Below the pieces are notes generated by a model. The model saw nothing but the letters and a program-made list of their open reading frames with translations, had not been told where the DNA came from and searched no databases. The position numbers were made by a program, and so were the translations under genes. A stretch of 64,000 nt of DNA from the NCBI GenBank assembly GCA_019114005.1, contig DXGH01000003.1, positions 1-64,000 on the forward strand, read 5' to 3'. Of the stretch, positions 17,088-27,026 are shown piece after piece. Position 1 is the first letter of the stretch. The number at the start of each line of letters is the position of its first letter. Source of the stretch: Candidatus Acetatifactor stercoripullorum (lineage in GTDB: Bacteria; Bacillota; Clostridia; Lachnospirales; Lachnospiraceae).

Positions 17088-17933
17088 CTATCTGATTCTT
17101 ACATAAATACTCTTTAAAAGCTTGTTATTGGGGTTTCTGACCTCCTTGGTCTCCACGAAGGCGAACCCTTTGATCAGCTTGCTGAGCTTGGTGTATTTAT
17201 AGTTTCTTGGGTCAAACCCGGGAACTCTCCTGGAGAGGGAAACGCCGATTTCAGACAGATCCACCCAGCCGTCGTCGCCGGATTTCAGGTCTATAATGGA
17301 CCTGATTTCGGCGCCGATTTCTTTCATGGTCGGGATTGCCGTTACAAAAGAGGACTCCTCTTCCTTTGCTTCTTCCTTAGTCTCATGCCTGGAACCAGCC
17401 GAAGCCTTCTGTGCGCCGGAGGTCTTTGCGCCTCCCTTATCCTCCTCATGAGAAATCTCCTGAGAGCCTTCGCTCTCCTCTTCCCCTTCCTCGTTCTCCT
17501 GATACAAAAGATCCAGATACTTAAATTTTTCACAGGCGGAGACCAGCGAATTGGGCGTTTTTTGCTCCCCCATGCCAATCACTGTCATTCCCGCCTCCCG
17601 CAGCCTGATGGCAAGCTTGGTAAAATCACTGTCGGAGGTAACCAGGCAGAAGCCATCCACCTTGCCGGAATACAAAATGTCCATGGCGTCAATGATCAAG
17701 GCCGCATCCGACGCATTTTTCCCTCTGGTATAATTAAATTGAAATACCGGCGTCAGGGCAAACTCCCGCACCTTCTCCTGCCAGGCGGAAACGCTGGCAT
17801 TTGTGAAATCTCCGTAGATACGCTTATAGGTGGCAATGCCGTCGTCGTTTACTTCATCCATAATCAGCTTCGCATACTTCTTTGAAACGTTCTCTGCGTC
17901 AATTAAAACCGCTATCCTGCTTTGTTTATCCAT
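17088..17933 (-). CDS. NYN-domain (PIN-like RNase) protein with C-terminal OST-HTH/LOTUS domain
   Basis: A 281-residue protein. Residues 1-140 are a NYN/LabA-type PIN-fold domain with the acidic motifs VLIDAENVS, SDAALIIDAMDIL and LVTSDSDFTKLA, which form the metal site. A Glu/Ser/Lys-rich linker (about 148-195) follows. The last about 80 residues (MKEIGAEIRSIIDL to the end) look like an OST-HTH/LOTUS RNA-binding domain. The combination predicts an RNA-processing or RNA-decay nuclease. It starts 20 bp after the GH42 gene, so it is at the tail of the glycosidase operon, but no functional link to sugars is evident. Confidence 0.85.
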   Translation of the reverse strand: MDKQSRIAVLIDAENVSKKYAKLIMDEVNDDGIATYKRIYGDFTNASVSAWQEKVREFALTPVFQFNYTRGKNASDAALIIDAMDILYSGKVDGFCLVTSDSDFTKLAIRLREAGMTVIGMGEQKTPNSLVSACEKFKYLDLLYQENEEGEEESEGSQEISHEEDKGGAKTSGAQKASAGSRHETKEEAKEEESSFVTAIPTMKEIGAEIRSIIDLKSGDDGWVDLSEIGVSLSRRVPGFDPRNYKYTKLSKLIKGFAFVETKEVRNPNNKLLKSIYVRIR

Positions 17934-17953
17934 CTTCTCTTTTTCCTTCCCCT

Positions 17954-19972
17954 TTATTCCTTCTGATACAGATGTATCTCAAAGGGCTGTAACAGTCCCT
18001 CTTTCTCTCCTGACACAAGCTTACATCCCGCGCCGTCCGAAATCTGATACCTTGCCTCCTGGTTTGTATGATTAATGGCAAATATCCATTTTTTCTGTCC
18101 CTTCTGACGAATGTTAAGCTCCACACCCTCATCTGCGCTGCCGATTCCACTCACTCCGGCGTCCGCAAGAACCCGGTTCATCACCGCCTCAAGCAGCTTT
18201 TGGGACGGCTCCGTGCCGATATAATAAACAACGCCCTTTCCGTAGGTATTCCGGGTGATGCAGGGAGCGCCTGCATAAAACTCTTCCTCATAGCTGGCCA
18301 GAGCTTCCGCTCCCAAAAGGGTGATAATATCACTCCACTTTTCTGCAAAAAATACGCCATCCTCCTTCTCTCCCACAAAGGAAACCTTCACATTCACGTC
18401 CCTGAGACAGTCATAATCCGGTATTTCAATGCCGCACAGATCGCCCAGCACACCGGGCAGCTCCCTGTCACTCATACAGATGTTATGCTCGTCCTTCACA
18501 CCTGTCCGCATGGTCAGCACCAGAGTGCCTCCCTCTCTTACATAGGAGAAGTATTTTTCCGCAAGCGCGTTCGTCATCAGATACTGCAGCGGAGCAATCA
18601 CCAGCGGATACCGGGAAAGCTCTCCCGTATCCTCCACAAAATCCACGGGAATGCTCCTCTTATGCAGCTCTCCATAATACTTTAAAAGCTGCGTCACATA
18701 ATTCAGGTCAGGATGCTGAGGCTGTATCTGAATGGCATATTCCTGACGGTAGGAAAACACTATGCCGGCCTGTGCCCTGGGAATGCTGCCCCAAAGGGCA
18801 TCCATATGAGGAGAGAGCTTCCCTATCATGTCTTTCAGCTCCTGGTACCTTCTCCCCGGCCTTCCACTGTGGGGCAGAATACCATGCCAATACTGCTCCG
18901 TCCCTATGCAGCAGCTTCTCCACCTGAAAAACACCACACAGTCCGCCCCGTGGGCCACAGACTGGGCTGCCCAGGCCGCAAGCTGTCCAGGCACGGGACT
19001 TCTGCCCATGATCTGCCAGCCCGTCATGCCGGACTGCTGCTCCATAATCCAAAAGGACTGCCCCTTAAAGCTCCTTGTCATATCCAGATTGGCCGCCATA
19101 CGCACATTATCCTCAAAGGGCATTTTCCCATAATATCCTCCGGGATACTGGTCATGGCTGGCAAAGTCAAGGGGCCTTGTCAGATCAAAATAATTCACCT
19201 TATCCGCAAACCCCATACAGTTGTGGGTGATAAAGTGGTGGGGGCATATCCTTCTTATAATGTCAATTTGAACCTGCTGAAACTCCACCACCAAATCCGA
19301 GCAGAAGCACTTCCAGTCCAGCATGGCGGAGGGATTTTCCCCTGTAACCGTCACAAGAGGCGTAAACACCTCCTCAAAGGAATTGTACTCCTGGCTCCAG
19401 AAGGCCGTCCCCCATGCCTGATTCAGCGCCTCCACAGTGCCGTATTTTTTCTCCAGCCATCCCTGAAAGCTCCTTCGGCAGGAGGGGCACATACACAGGT
19501 CTCCATGGGAATTGCCAAGCTCATTGTCCGTCTGCCAGCCTGCCACATTTGGATTTTCGGCAAAGTGCGAAGCCATGGCAGTCACAAGGGCCTCCACATA
19601 CCTGCGGTAGACGGGGTTGGACTGGCAGTCATGATGCCTGCCGCCAAAGCCCCTTCTTCTGCCCTGCCTGTCCATGGGAAGAATCTCGGGATATTTGTTC
19701 ACCAGCCAGGCCGGCGGCGCAGCGGTAGGCGTGCCGAGTATCACGGAAATACCGTATCTGCCAAGCAGGGAAACAGCCTCATCCAGCCATGCAAAATCAT
19801 ATTCTCCTTCCCTGGGCTCCATCTTGTGCCAGGAAAATTCTCCCATCCTCACTACCTGTATGCCCATTTCCTGCATAAGCGCTACATCCGTCTCCCAGCG
19901 CTCCCTGGGCCAGTGCTCCGGATAGTAATCCACTCCAAAATGTAAGCCGCTCCAATCTCTTTCTTTTTTCAT
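17954..19972 (-). CDS. beta-galactosidase, glycoside hydrolase family 42
   Basis: A 672-residue protein starting with LHFGVDYYPEHWPRERWETD, the classic GH42 N-terminus. The acid/base Glu lies in GWQTDNELGNSHG and the nucleophile Glu in FWIMEQQSGMTGW. Cysteines CMCPSCRRSF form part of a zinc cluster seen in many GH42 enzymes. No signal peptide is present, so it is cytosolic and acts on imported galactosides (beta-1,4, -1,3 or -1,6 linked) or possibly arabinosides. It lies downstream of GH115 and GH3 genes on the same strand. A partial copy of a dispersed repeat sits just upstream. Confidence 0.93.
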   Translation of the reverse strand: MKKERDWSGLHFGVDYYPEHWPRERWETDVALMQEMGIQVVRMGEFSWHKMEPREGEYDFAWLDEAVSLLGRYGISVILGTPTAAPPAWLVNKYPEILPMDRQGRRRGFGGRHHDCQSNPVYRRYVEALVTAMASHFAENPNVAGWQTDNELGNSHGDLCMCPSCRRSFQGWLEKKYGTVEALNQAWGTAFWSQEYNSFEEVFTPLVTVTGENPSAMLDWKCFCSDLVVEFQQVQIDIIRRICPHHFITHNCMGFADKVNYFDLTRPLDFASHDQYPGGYYGKMPFEDNVRMAANLDMTRSFKGQSFWIMEQQSGMTGWQIMGRSPVPGQLAAWAAQSVAHGADCVVFFRWRSCCIGTEQYWHGILPHSGRPGRRYQELKDMIGKLSPHMDALWGSIPRAQAGIVFSYRQEYAIQIQPQHPDLNYVTQLLKYYGELHKRSIPVDFVEDTGELSRYPLVIAPLQYLMTNALAEKYFSYVREGGTLVLTMRTGVKDEHNICMSDRELPGVLGDLCGIEIPDYDCLRDVNVKVSFVGEKEDGVFFAEKWSDIITLLGAEALASYEEEFYAGAPCITRNTYGKGVVYYIGTEPSQKLLEAVMNRVLADAGVSGIGSADEGVELNIRQKGQKKWIFAINHTNQEARYQISDGAGCKLVSGEKEGLLQPFEIHLYQKE

Positions 19973-20015
19973 TTTCCGCCCTTTCTTATCTTTTCTTTTA
20001 TTCTTATTCTAGCAG

Positions 20016-20048
20016 GTAATTGCGAAACTCGCTCCCTGATATCAGAAC
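20016..20048. repeat. partial copy of the dispersed palindromic repeat
   Basis: This 33-bp stretch beginning GTAATTGCGAAACTCGC matches the left arm of the 142-bp palindrome at 44609 with about five differences. It overlaps the stop codon of the GH115 gene (20042-20044). Only one arm is present. Confidence 0.65.
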
Positions 20049-23000
20049 CATGCCTGTTCCTGCCGCCACAAAAAATCCGTGGGCGGAAGCTCCTCACCCC
20101 TGGTCAGATAAATTCTGTCATAACGCAGACCGGAGCGAAGAGCATACAAGGACAAAAGATGCTCGCCTGAGGAAAGCTGCTGCCGCCACAGGGGCACATA
20201 CCGGTAAATCTGCTCCGCCTCATACCTCCAAAGACAGCCTTCACCGTAAAGATGCTCCCGGGAAATAGGTTTCCCATCCACGCCTGCTGCCAGAAACGCC
20301 TCCTCTTTATCGTTGAATTTGGCAAGCAGCCACAAAGTGTAAACGCCGCCGTCACACCGAACCCTGTAATTTAAGGAAGGGGCTTCCTCCGTACCCTCCC
20401 ACACAAGCCCCGGCTGTCTGATGTACATGGCAAGTCCGCTCCGCCCATAGGATTCGCTGCTGCAATACTTCCAATGTTTTCCCCGGGTAAAGGCATAGGG
20501 ACTTAAGGCCAGAGCCGATGCCGCATCGATCCGTATGCTTCCATCCCTTTCCTGAAATACCGTACTGCCCTGAGTGAAATAGTATTCCGGCTCCACCTGT
20601 CCAGCGTAATACGCATCCCTTTTCACAAGGCCTGCAGCCGCCAGTCCATCCTCCTCCTTTTCCACCTGGGCATACACAATGGATCTTGGTCTTAGGTCAA
20701 TCTCTCCGTAAAACTCCCTGGACCATGCTTCCACATTCCAACGCCTGGGAAGGGACTGCTCCCCCTTCATACCCACAAAATGATTCTCTCTGCGCTCTCT
20801 GGTATAAATCACAAAACGGGTAAAGGCAAAGTATCTGTCCACCCCATAAAAAGAAATCTGGTGTTCTCCCGGCTCAAGATACGGCAGCTTAAGATACAAT
20901 CGTTCCACATTGTTGAGCACATTGCGCTTCCAGGTTCCTCTCCACTCGTCAGTACTCTCAGATTCCACGATCTGGATAGAAGAACCGTCAACCGACACGC
21001 CGATGCGGATGCGGCCCACCGAGTCAAGGGAAGGAAATCTGTGGATTTCCAGCAGAAATTCTCCCGCCGACGTCACATAAAAGGGATAGGAAAGGGGCGT
21101 GCGTCCCTCCAATGTGCTTTCTGCAAAGTTTTCGGCCTCCATCAGGTTTCCCCAGCCTCTTCCCAGCCGTCTGACCAGCCGAAAGTCCGGGCTGGCCGCG
21201 CTGTCAGCCTCCACGCACACTATGCCGTCCTCCTCCAGGTTCTTACACTGGGTGGGAACCTGGCAAATTCTTACGGGAATCTCTACACAGCTTCCATCTG
21301 CCAGACATCTCACAAGAATGCTTCCCTGCCTGTCCTCCTTAACATCATCCACCTGTACCAGAATCCTTTTTTCTGTTTCTGCCCTTCCCCGGACGATAAA
21401 AATGCCGTGCCGGGAGCCGTCAGCTTCGGGATATGCTTCCGCAAAGCCCTCCCCGGCAAAATCGGGCAGACGCACAAAATCCGGCGCCTGTATTTCAAAC
21501 TCAAATTCTCCATCTGTCCCGTTTCCGATCTCAAACCACTTGACGCCGGGTTTTGTAAACAAAAGGGATTCTCCCTCATTCCAGACAGTGACAATCATAG
21601 GACTTTTGCCATCTTCTCTTCCCTTCAGGGAAAGGGGAGGAGTGCACGCCGGCAGCATGGCCGCTCTCGGGGGCGGAAATCCCTCCGGATTTAGAATGCC
21701 GTCCCATTTTCCCCCCGCCATTTTTTTATTATAGTAATAAATAAGCTTTCTTCTGGCATCGTCAAAGGCTCTGCAAAGCCCCACATACTCTGCTGCTGCC
21801 TTAAGCTTTCCCTGAGTGCAGGATAAAGTGCTTCTGTCTCCGTAATAATACTGCAGATTGGTAAAATAAGCCGCATGAATCCGCAGGAGCACCAGCTGGA
21901 AAAAAGCGTCCTTTTCTTCCTCCTCCAGTCTCTCATATAAGGCATTTCCCCGGTCAAACAGCTCCTCGTACCTGTGGATGCGCACCGCCGCCTCGTCTCC
22001 GTAGGCAGTCTGGGAAAAAGCGTCCGTGTCCATATTTTCCAGCTTTCTCACATTGGTGAGCTGGGAAAAATCATTTAAAAGCTCCGCCGCTTCCCTTCCT
22101 ATGCCGCCCTGGAAATTTTCGTCAATCCACTGTGCCGTCCAGGCCTCCACATCCCGGGTGGAATCCGTCTCCTTTCCTATATCCCAGGCAAACTGCAAAA
22201 AGAACGTGATCTCCTGCTCTAAGGGCTTTATGGCGCCGCAGTTGAGCACCCACAGCTTGCGGATTCCCTGTTCATAGGCCTTTTTCAGCTCGTTTCTGGT
22301 ATGCGCCAGAGGAATGGAGCACAAAAACACATAGGACATGCTGGGAGGTGCCCAGTAGGAATTGTGGTAATAAATCCCGTTTCCCCCGCTTCTTTTCTGC
22401 TCCTTTTTGGATGGATACCGGCGGATGTAGCCGTAATTGTCATTGGACCATACCAGAGTGATGTCCTCCGGCACCTCAAGCCCTCCGTCATAGAGAGGAA
22501 GCACCTCCTTGTAGGGCACAAAGGTCATCATGGTATCTCTTCCCAGGGTCTTTTCCAAAATATTCCTCTGATCCTTGATGATCTGGGACAAAAGCTGTAT
22601 TTTGGCCTGCTTTTCCTCCTCCGGGGTGTGATACACAAGGGCGCTGGTCTCAAAGCCGGAGTCATGGATTCCTCTCATGCCAAGCGTGTAGCACGTCTCA
22701 AAATCCTTGTTCTGCTCCACGCTCTCCTGCCAGTATTCCTGCAGAATCTCCCTGTTTCTTCCCGGAATGGAGTAGTCATAGAGCACATTTTCATATCCCT
22801 TTTTGGCAAGCCAGGGCTTCCACTCTCTGTTGTTGGAGCGCATCAGCATATCACAGTGGCTTGTCCCCACCACGATACCCATCCGCTCCGCAAGGGCCCC
22901 GTTTTCCTTTTTAACATTAAAGGAATTCACGTGCATGGCAGGCCAGATATAATTTCCCTTCAGTCTTAAGAGAAGCTCAAACACCTTCTCATAGGTTTTC

Positions 23001-23530
23001 ACCCCGATGGTGTCCTCCCCCATATGACCCTTTACCCAATCCTCCAGCTCCTCCTCGTCATTGATAAAAATTCCTCTGTACTCCACAGAAGGGTAATCCA
23101 TTTTTTCAAATCCTTCCGGCAGCGAAAACGCCTGTCTTTTCCTGACAGGCACATCCGCAAAAAAATACCAGGGAGAAACTCCAAGCATCCGGCAAAGCTC
23201 ATAAATTCCATACACCGTCCCTCTTCTGTCGCTGCCGGAAATAAACAGCCTGCCCTCCTTTACCTGCAGCAGATACGCTTCCCTTCTGACCATTCCTTTC
23301 TCATCAAAAAGCACCTTAAGCTCTGCCCGGTTTTGAGAAGCCTCCCTCAAATCCTTTAAAGTCTCAATGAAAATGTGGGCTTTCCCCCCATCCTCTGTGG
23401 AACCTGCTGAAATTCCAAGCACACGGCCGATATCCTTCCTCAAATTTTGAGAAGCTATCTTCACCGCTTCCGGCTCGTCTTTTCCCACATAGATAAGGCA
23501 TGGCTCATTCTGCATTATCTGAAAGCTCAT
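20042..23530 (-). CDS. glycoside hydrolase family 115 (alpha-glucuronidase type)
   Basis: A 1162-residue protein without signal peptide. The N-terminal part has an alpha/beta segment ending in GSDRRGTVYGIYELCRMLGVSPWYFFADVP. It leads into the catalytic barrel with YRGIFINDEEELEDW, LLRLKGNYIWPAMHVNSFN and VGTSHCDMLMRS. These segments recall GH115, whose members remove (4-O-methyl)glucuronic acid side chains from xylan or arabinogalactan. The C-terminal half holds beta-rich accessory domains. Being cytosolic, it likely acts on imported acidic oligosaccharides together with GH42 and GH3. The stop codon lies inside a dispersed repeat. Confidence 0.88.
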   Translation of the reverse strand: MSFQIMQNEPCLIYVGKDEPEAVKIASQNLRKDIGRVLGISAGSTEDGGKAHIFIETLKDLREASQNRAELKVLFDEKGMVRREAYLLQVKEGRLFISGSDRRGTVYGIYELCRMLGVSPWYFFADVPVRKRQAFSLPEGFEKMDYPSVEYRGIFINDEEELEDWVKGHMGEDTIGVKTYEKVFELLLRLKGNYIWPAMHVNSFNVKKENGALAERMGIVVGTSHCDMLMRSNNREWKPWLAKKGYENVLYDYSIPGRNREILQEYWQESVEQNKDFETCYTLGMRGIHDSGFETSALVYHTPEEEKQAKIQLLSQIIKDQRNILEKTLGRDTMMTFVPYKEVLPLYDGGLEVPEDITLVWSNDNYGYIRRYPSKKEQKRSGGNGIYYHNSYWAPPSMSYVFLCSIPLAHTRNELKKAYEQGIRKLWVLNCGAIKPLEQEITFFLQFAWDIGKETDSTRDVEAWTAQWIDENFQGGIGREAAELLNDFSQLTNVRKLENMDTDAFSQTAYGDEAAVRIHRYEELFDRGNALYERLEEEEKDAFFQLVLLRIHAAYFTNLQYYYGDRSTLSCTQGKLKAAAEYVGLCRAFDDARRKLIYYYNKKMAGGKWDGILNPEGFPPPRAAMLPACTPPLSLKGREDGKSPMIVTVWNEGESLLFTKPGVKWFEIGNGTDGEFEFEIQAPDFVRLPDFAGEGFAEAYPEADGSRHGIFIVRGRAETEKRILVQVDDVKEDRQGSILVRCLADGSCVEIPVRICQVPTQCKNLEEDGIVCVEADSAASPDFRLVRRLGRGWGNLMEAENFAESTLEGRTPLSYPFYVTSAGEFLLEIHRFPSLDSVGRIRIGVSVDGSSIQIVESESTDEWRGTWKRNVLNNVERLYLKLPYLEPGEHQISFYGVDRYFAFTRFVIYTRERRENHFVGMKGEQSLPRRWNVEAWSREFYGEIDLRPRSIVYAQVEKEEDGLAAAGLVKRDAYYAGQVEPEYYFTQGSTVFQERDGSIRIDAASALALSPYAFTRGKHWKYCSSESYGRSGLAMYIRQPGLVWEGTEEAPSLNYRVRCDGGVYTLWLLAKFNDKEEAFLAAGVDGKPISREHLYGEGCLWRYEAEQIYRYVPLWRQQLSSGEHLLSLYALRSGLRYDRIYLTRGEELPPTDFLWRQEQAWF

Positions 23531-23560
23531 CTGTCTCTTCTCCCTTTTCTATTCTCTTTT

Positions 23561-24877
23561 CTATTCCACCACCTTATCCGCATACTTGATCCGGTAAATC
23601 CTTCTTAAGGAATCATTGATACGCTCCTCGGAAATGGTGCCCTCCTGCACCGCCTGCAGCACACCATTATAGGCGGTTTCAAAATCCTCCGGCATCAGCA
23701 GCATATCGCAGCCGGCCCGGAGTGCCAGCACAGCTGCCTCATCTGCTGAATAATACTGGGAAATGGCAGACATGTTCAAGGCGTCCGTGATAATAACGCC
23801 ATCATAATTCATCTCATTTCGCAGAATATCCGTCACCACAGCCTGGGAAAGAGAACAGGGCGTATTGTCTCCGGTTAAGGACGGCGCAGCCACATGTCCC
23901 ACCATAATCATTTCCGCCCCGGCGTCAATTCCGGCCTGGAACACGGTAAACTCCTGTGCCCTGAATTCCTCTGCGCTTCTGTCCGTAACGGCCAGTCCGT
24001 CATGGGTATCCTGAACTGAGCTTCCGATTCCCGGAAAATGCTTCAGACACGCAGTGACATTCTGCTCCGAAAGCCCCTGCATCATGGATGTCACAAACTG
24101 GGATACAGAAGCTGCGTCCGAACCGTAGGAGCGGCCCTCCATGACGCTGTTTTCCACATTTGCCAGATCTGCAACCGGCGCGAAATCAAGGTTAAAGCCA
24201 AACTCCGACAAATAGCCTCCTATGGTAACTCCCGCCTGATAGGCGTTGTTGGGATCGCCGCTCTCTCCTATGGTCTGGGCGGAATCCACCGTCTGGCCAA
24301 GTCCGGCGTCCGCCACCCGTGCCACGCTTCCGCCCTCCTCATCCACAGCAATAAACAGCGGATACTTGGTATAAAGCAGTGTGTTGTCAATCATCTGGCT
24401 TAACTGCTCCCCCGACTGTATATTTTTGCTGAAGTAAATCAGTCCGCCCACCGCATATTGTGCCAAAGCCTCCTGGGTTCCCTCCCCGGCCTGCACTGCG
24501 GCTGACACTCCTGTGATGGCCTCCGGCTCCACAAGAAACAGTCCTGCCACCTTATCCTCCAGGGGCATTACTTCTATCCCTGCATTTACGATTTCATCCA
24601 GCTTCTGCTCGGCGCTCATCTCCTCCACAGTCTCTGCAGGCTCCTGCACCTGTATGGTTTCCTCGGAGGCAAATATTTCCTCCACCCTGGACTGATTATC
24701 CGCAGCCGCCTCCTTCTGCCTGCTGTTCCCGGCAAGAAAGCGCACCAGAAACACAATGCCGGCAGCCACTGCTGCAATCATTAAAATCAATACTATGTAT
24801 GCGGCAATCTGGTTCCTCTGACGCCTTTTTCTGCGCTCTTCTCTTCTGTCTAGCTGTGTCTGATTCTTTTGTTCCAT
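23561..24877 (-). CDS. glycoside hydrolase family 3, NagZ-like beta-N-acetylhexosaminidase, membrane-anchored
   Basis: A 438-residue protein. A basic N-terminus and one membrane helix (AAYIVLILMIAAVAAGIVFL) place the enzyme domain outside. The GH3 domain shows FIAVDEEGGSVARV, KHFPGIGSSVQDTHDG (the Asp-His acid/base dyad) and GVIITDALNMSAIS (nucleophile Asp). These mark the NagZ subgroup, which releases beta-linked N-acetylglucosamine; other GH3 specificities cannot be excluded. Of two in-frame ATGs (24883, 24877) the second is preferred because GGAGG lies 6 nt upstream. It heads the GH3-GH115-GH42-NYN operon. Confidence 0.85.
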   Translation of the reverse strand: MEQKNQTQLDRREERRKRRQRNQIAAYIVLILMIAAVAAGIVFLVRFLAGNSRQKEAAADNQSRVEEIFASEETIQVQEPAETVEEMSAEQKLDEIVNAGIEVMPLEDKVAGLFLVEPEAITGVSAAVQAGEGTQEALAQYAVGGLIYFSKNIQSGEQLSQMIDNTLLYTKYPLFIAVDEEGGSVARVADAGLGQTVDSAQTIGESGDPNNAYQAGVTIGGYLSEFGFNLDFAPVADLANVENSVMEGRSYGSDAASVSQFVTSMMQGLSEQNVTACLKHFPGIGSSVQDTHDGLAVTDRSAEEFRAQEFTVFQAGIDAGAEMIMVGHVAAPSLTGDNTPCSLSQAVVTDILRNEMNYDGVIITDALNMSAISQYYSADEAAVLALRAGCDMLLMPEDFETAYNGVLQAVQEGTISEERINDSLRRIYRIKYADKVVE

Positions 24878-24913
24878 GGCCATCCTCCAAATAAGCTTTC
24901 TCTCGTCCAGAAC

Positions 24914-24942
24914 ATTATAACTTAAGTCCTGCCCTTTTTCTA
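24914..24942 (-). promoter_or_regulatory. putative promoter of the glycosidase operon
   Basis: Minus-strand -10 TATAAT (24914-24919) and weak -35 TAGAAA (24937-24942) have 17-bp spacing, upstream of the GH3 gene. Confidence 0.45.
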
Positions 24943-24964
24943 CTGGAAAAAGCTTGTCTGCAGG

Positions 24965-26719
24965 CTACATTCTGAAAATTACCAGATTCTCCTTCAGCTG
25001 GTCCGCAAGTCCGGTAAGCTCCTTGGAAGAAGCCTCCAGCCCGCCCATGGTATCGCTGACGCCCTGTACCGTCTCCATAGTGTCTCCGGCAAAGGACGCG
25101 GTCTGCCCGGATATCTGGGCAAGGCCTCCCACTGCGGTGCGGATGGCTGCCCCGAAGCCTCCCAGCTCATCTATACTCTTTTTGATCCCTTCTATATGGG
25201 TAAAGGAATTTTCTACCCCCCGGGAAACTGCGGCATACTGCTTTTTTGTATCCTCAAGCTTTTCCTGCTGGCGCTCCATGCTGGAAGTAACCTGCCCCAT
25301 GATCTCCACCATCCGCTGAGAGGTCTTTAAAATTTCTTCCACCATCTGCTCAATTTCCCTGGCGGAGCTGTTTGACTGATCTGCCAGCCTGCATATCTGC
25401 TCCGCAACCACACCGAAGCCTCTGCCTGATTCTCCCGCACGGGCGGCCTCGATGCTGGCATTCAAGGACAAAAGGTCTGTCTCCTCCGCAATAGAGCGTA
25501 TCATTCCCACCGCCGCATTAATGCTCTGCACAGATTTATTCATGGCTGTGATCTGCTCTGCCGCTCCCTGGACAAAATCCCTTGTGTCCGCGTTGTATGC
25601 GCTCAGCTCATTGATATTTTTTTCAGATTCCTTTTCCGCCTGGTTCATCTGTCCGGCGTATCCTGCAAGGGAATCCACCTCCTCCGTGATTTTGGCAATC
25701 TGCTCCCCGATCTTAATCACATTGTCGTTTGCTTCTGCCGTCCCCTCTGCCTGGGTCTTTGCCCCCGACGCGATTTCTCCCACGGCTCCTAAAACGCCGC
25801 CCACGGCGCTCTGGGTGGTCTGCGCCATATCTGTCAGCTTATCTGCGGAAAGGACTAAATTATCTGTGGATTCCTTTATATTGTTTACAATATCATATAA
25901 CGCCTGCCTTAAGCGCACGCAGATCCGGTAGATGTCTCCCAGCTCGTCCTTCTTCTGAAGCAGCCTGGCATCCGGCTGCGCATCCAGCTCTCCCTTCATG
26001 ATCCTTACAAGATATCCCTTGATTTTCTGCATGGCGGAAACCATTCTTCTGGACAGAACCATCACAAGCGCCGCCGCTATGACCACAAAAACCAGAGAAA
26101 AGACCACCATCTGCAGAATCTGTCCGTCTATCAGCTCCCTGACTGCAGAGGCCTCCATGGCGGCTTCCACCGCTCCGATGACAGAGCCGTCCGAATTGAC
26201 CAGAGGCTGATAATAGACATAATATTCCCGCCCGCTGATCTCAGAATCCTTTAAAAACAACACCTGTCCCTCTCTGATTTGGGCATACTGCTCGGACGCA
26301 ATCCCCGTTCCATTGACCCTGGAGCCGTTTTCATTCTGGATGGTGGTGATGAGTCTCATATTGTCAAAAAAAAGCGAGACCTCAAAGCCTGTCTTTTCCT
26401 TCAGGCCGTCGATCAGCTGCGTGTCGCCTGAAATGGTCGCATCCCCCTTTGTGACCCTTCCGCTCTGGCCCTTCTTGTAATCCCCCTCATACAGATTTGT
26501 ATAAGTCTCGTTTACGCTGGCAGCCACAATCTGCAGCGATTTCTCAATTTCCCCCTCGATTCCCGTCTGGAGCGCTCTGGCACTGTAAACCGTGATTACA
26601 ACGCACAGCACCAGCATAGGTATCTGGCAAAGCGCTACCAGCTTTTTGGAAAAGGTAAGAAAACGTTTTCTTTTCACTTTTCCCTTAACAACAGTTTCCT
26701 TCGGTTTTTTTCCTTTCAC
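24965..26719 (-). CDS. methyl-accepting chemotaxis protein with dCache-like sensor
   Basis: A 584-residue transmembrane chemoreceptor. The first helix is at about residues 28-52. An extracytoplasmic sensor of roughly 150 residues contains the single-Cache-like phrase [26 protein letters not shown]. The second helix is near 205-225, followed by HAMP. The signalling tip reads [32 protein letters not shown]. The start is GTG with GAGGG 6 nt upstream. It should signal through CheA/CheW encoded elsewhere. The ligand is unknown, although a sugar from the neighbouring glycosidase operon is possible. Confidence 0.92.
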   Translation of the reverse strand: MKGKKPKETVVKGKVKRKRFLTFSKKLVALCQIPMLVLCVVITVYSARALQTGIEGEIEKSLQIVAASVNETYTNLYEGDYKKGQSGRVTKGDATISGDTQLIDGLKEKTGFEVSLFFDNMRLITTIQNENGSRVNGTGIASEQYAQIREGQVLFLKDSEISGREYYVYYQPLVNSDGSVIGAVEAAMEASAVRELIDGQILQMVVFSLVFVVIAAALVMVLSRRMVSAMQKIKGYLVRIMKGELDAQPDARLLQKKDELGDIYRICVRLRQALYDIVNNIKESTDNLVLSADKLTDMAQTTQSAVGGVLGAVGEIASGAKTQAEGTAEANDNVIKIGEQIAKITEEVDSLAGYAGQMNQAEKESEKNINELSAYNADTRDFVQGAAEQITAMNKSVQSINAAVGMIRSIAEETDLLSLNASIEAARAGESGRGFGVVAEQICRLADQSNSSAREIEQMVEEILKTSQRMVEIMGQVTSSMERQQEKLEDTKKQYAAVSRGVENSFTHIEGIKKSIDELGGFGAAIRTAVGGLAQISGQTASFAGDTMETVQGVSDTMGGLEASSKELTGLADQLKENLVIFRM

Positions 26720-27026
26720 CTTTATCCCTCTTTTCTTTATAAAACTTGGAGCACGTCCTTTGAATTTTATATTTTATACAAATTTCGCAAGGTTTTTTTT
26801 GCAAAATCTGTACAAAATCCCCCAATCTTCAAAAGGCGCGCTTGTAATAGACAAGGGTATTGTATCATTATTACACAAAATGTTCAATGTTTAAGATTGC
26901 ACAGAAATCCGGCATATCATTAACATGTACAGTATATAATTCCTGACATCATTCGCAAATACAATATATTTATATATTGACAATACAGTGTGCCGTACAG
27001 TATAATGCCATCAGGAGGTGACGCTG
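26720..27026. other. divergent intergenic region, AT-rich
   Basis: About 300 bp between the chemoreceptor and the PadR gene without a credible gene. It is AT-rich and carries two similar GTACAGTATA(TA)AT boxes (26927-26940 and 26995-27006), the second overlapping the PadR -10. Confidence 0.6.
26977..27006 (+). promoter_or_regulatory. promoter of the padR-HAAS operon with a possible PadR operator
   Basis: TTGACA (26977-26982) and TATAAT (27001-27006) are 18 bp apart. The spacer contains TACAGT repeated with a 12-bp period (TACAGTGTGCCGTACAGT), a plausible site for autoregulation by PadR. Confidence 0.75.
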
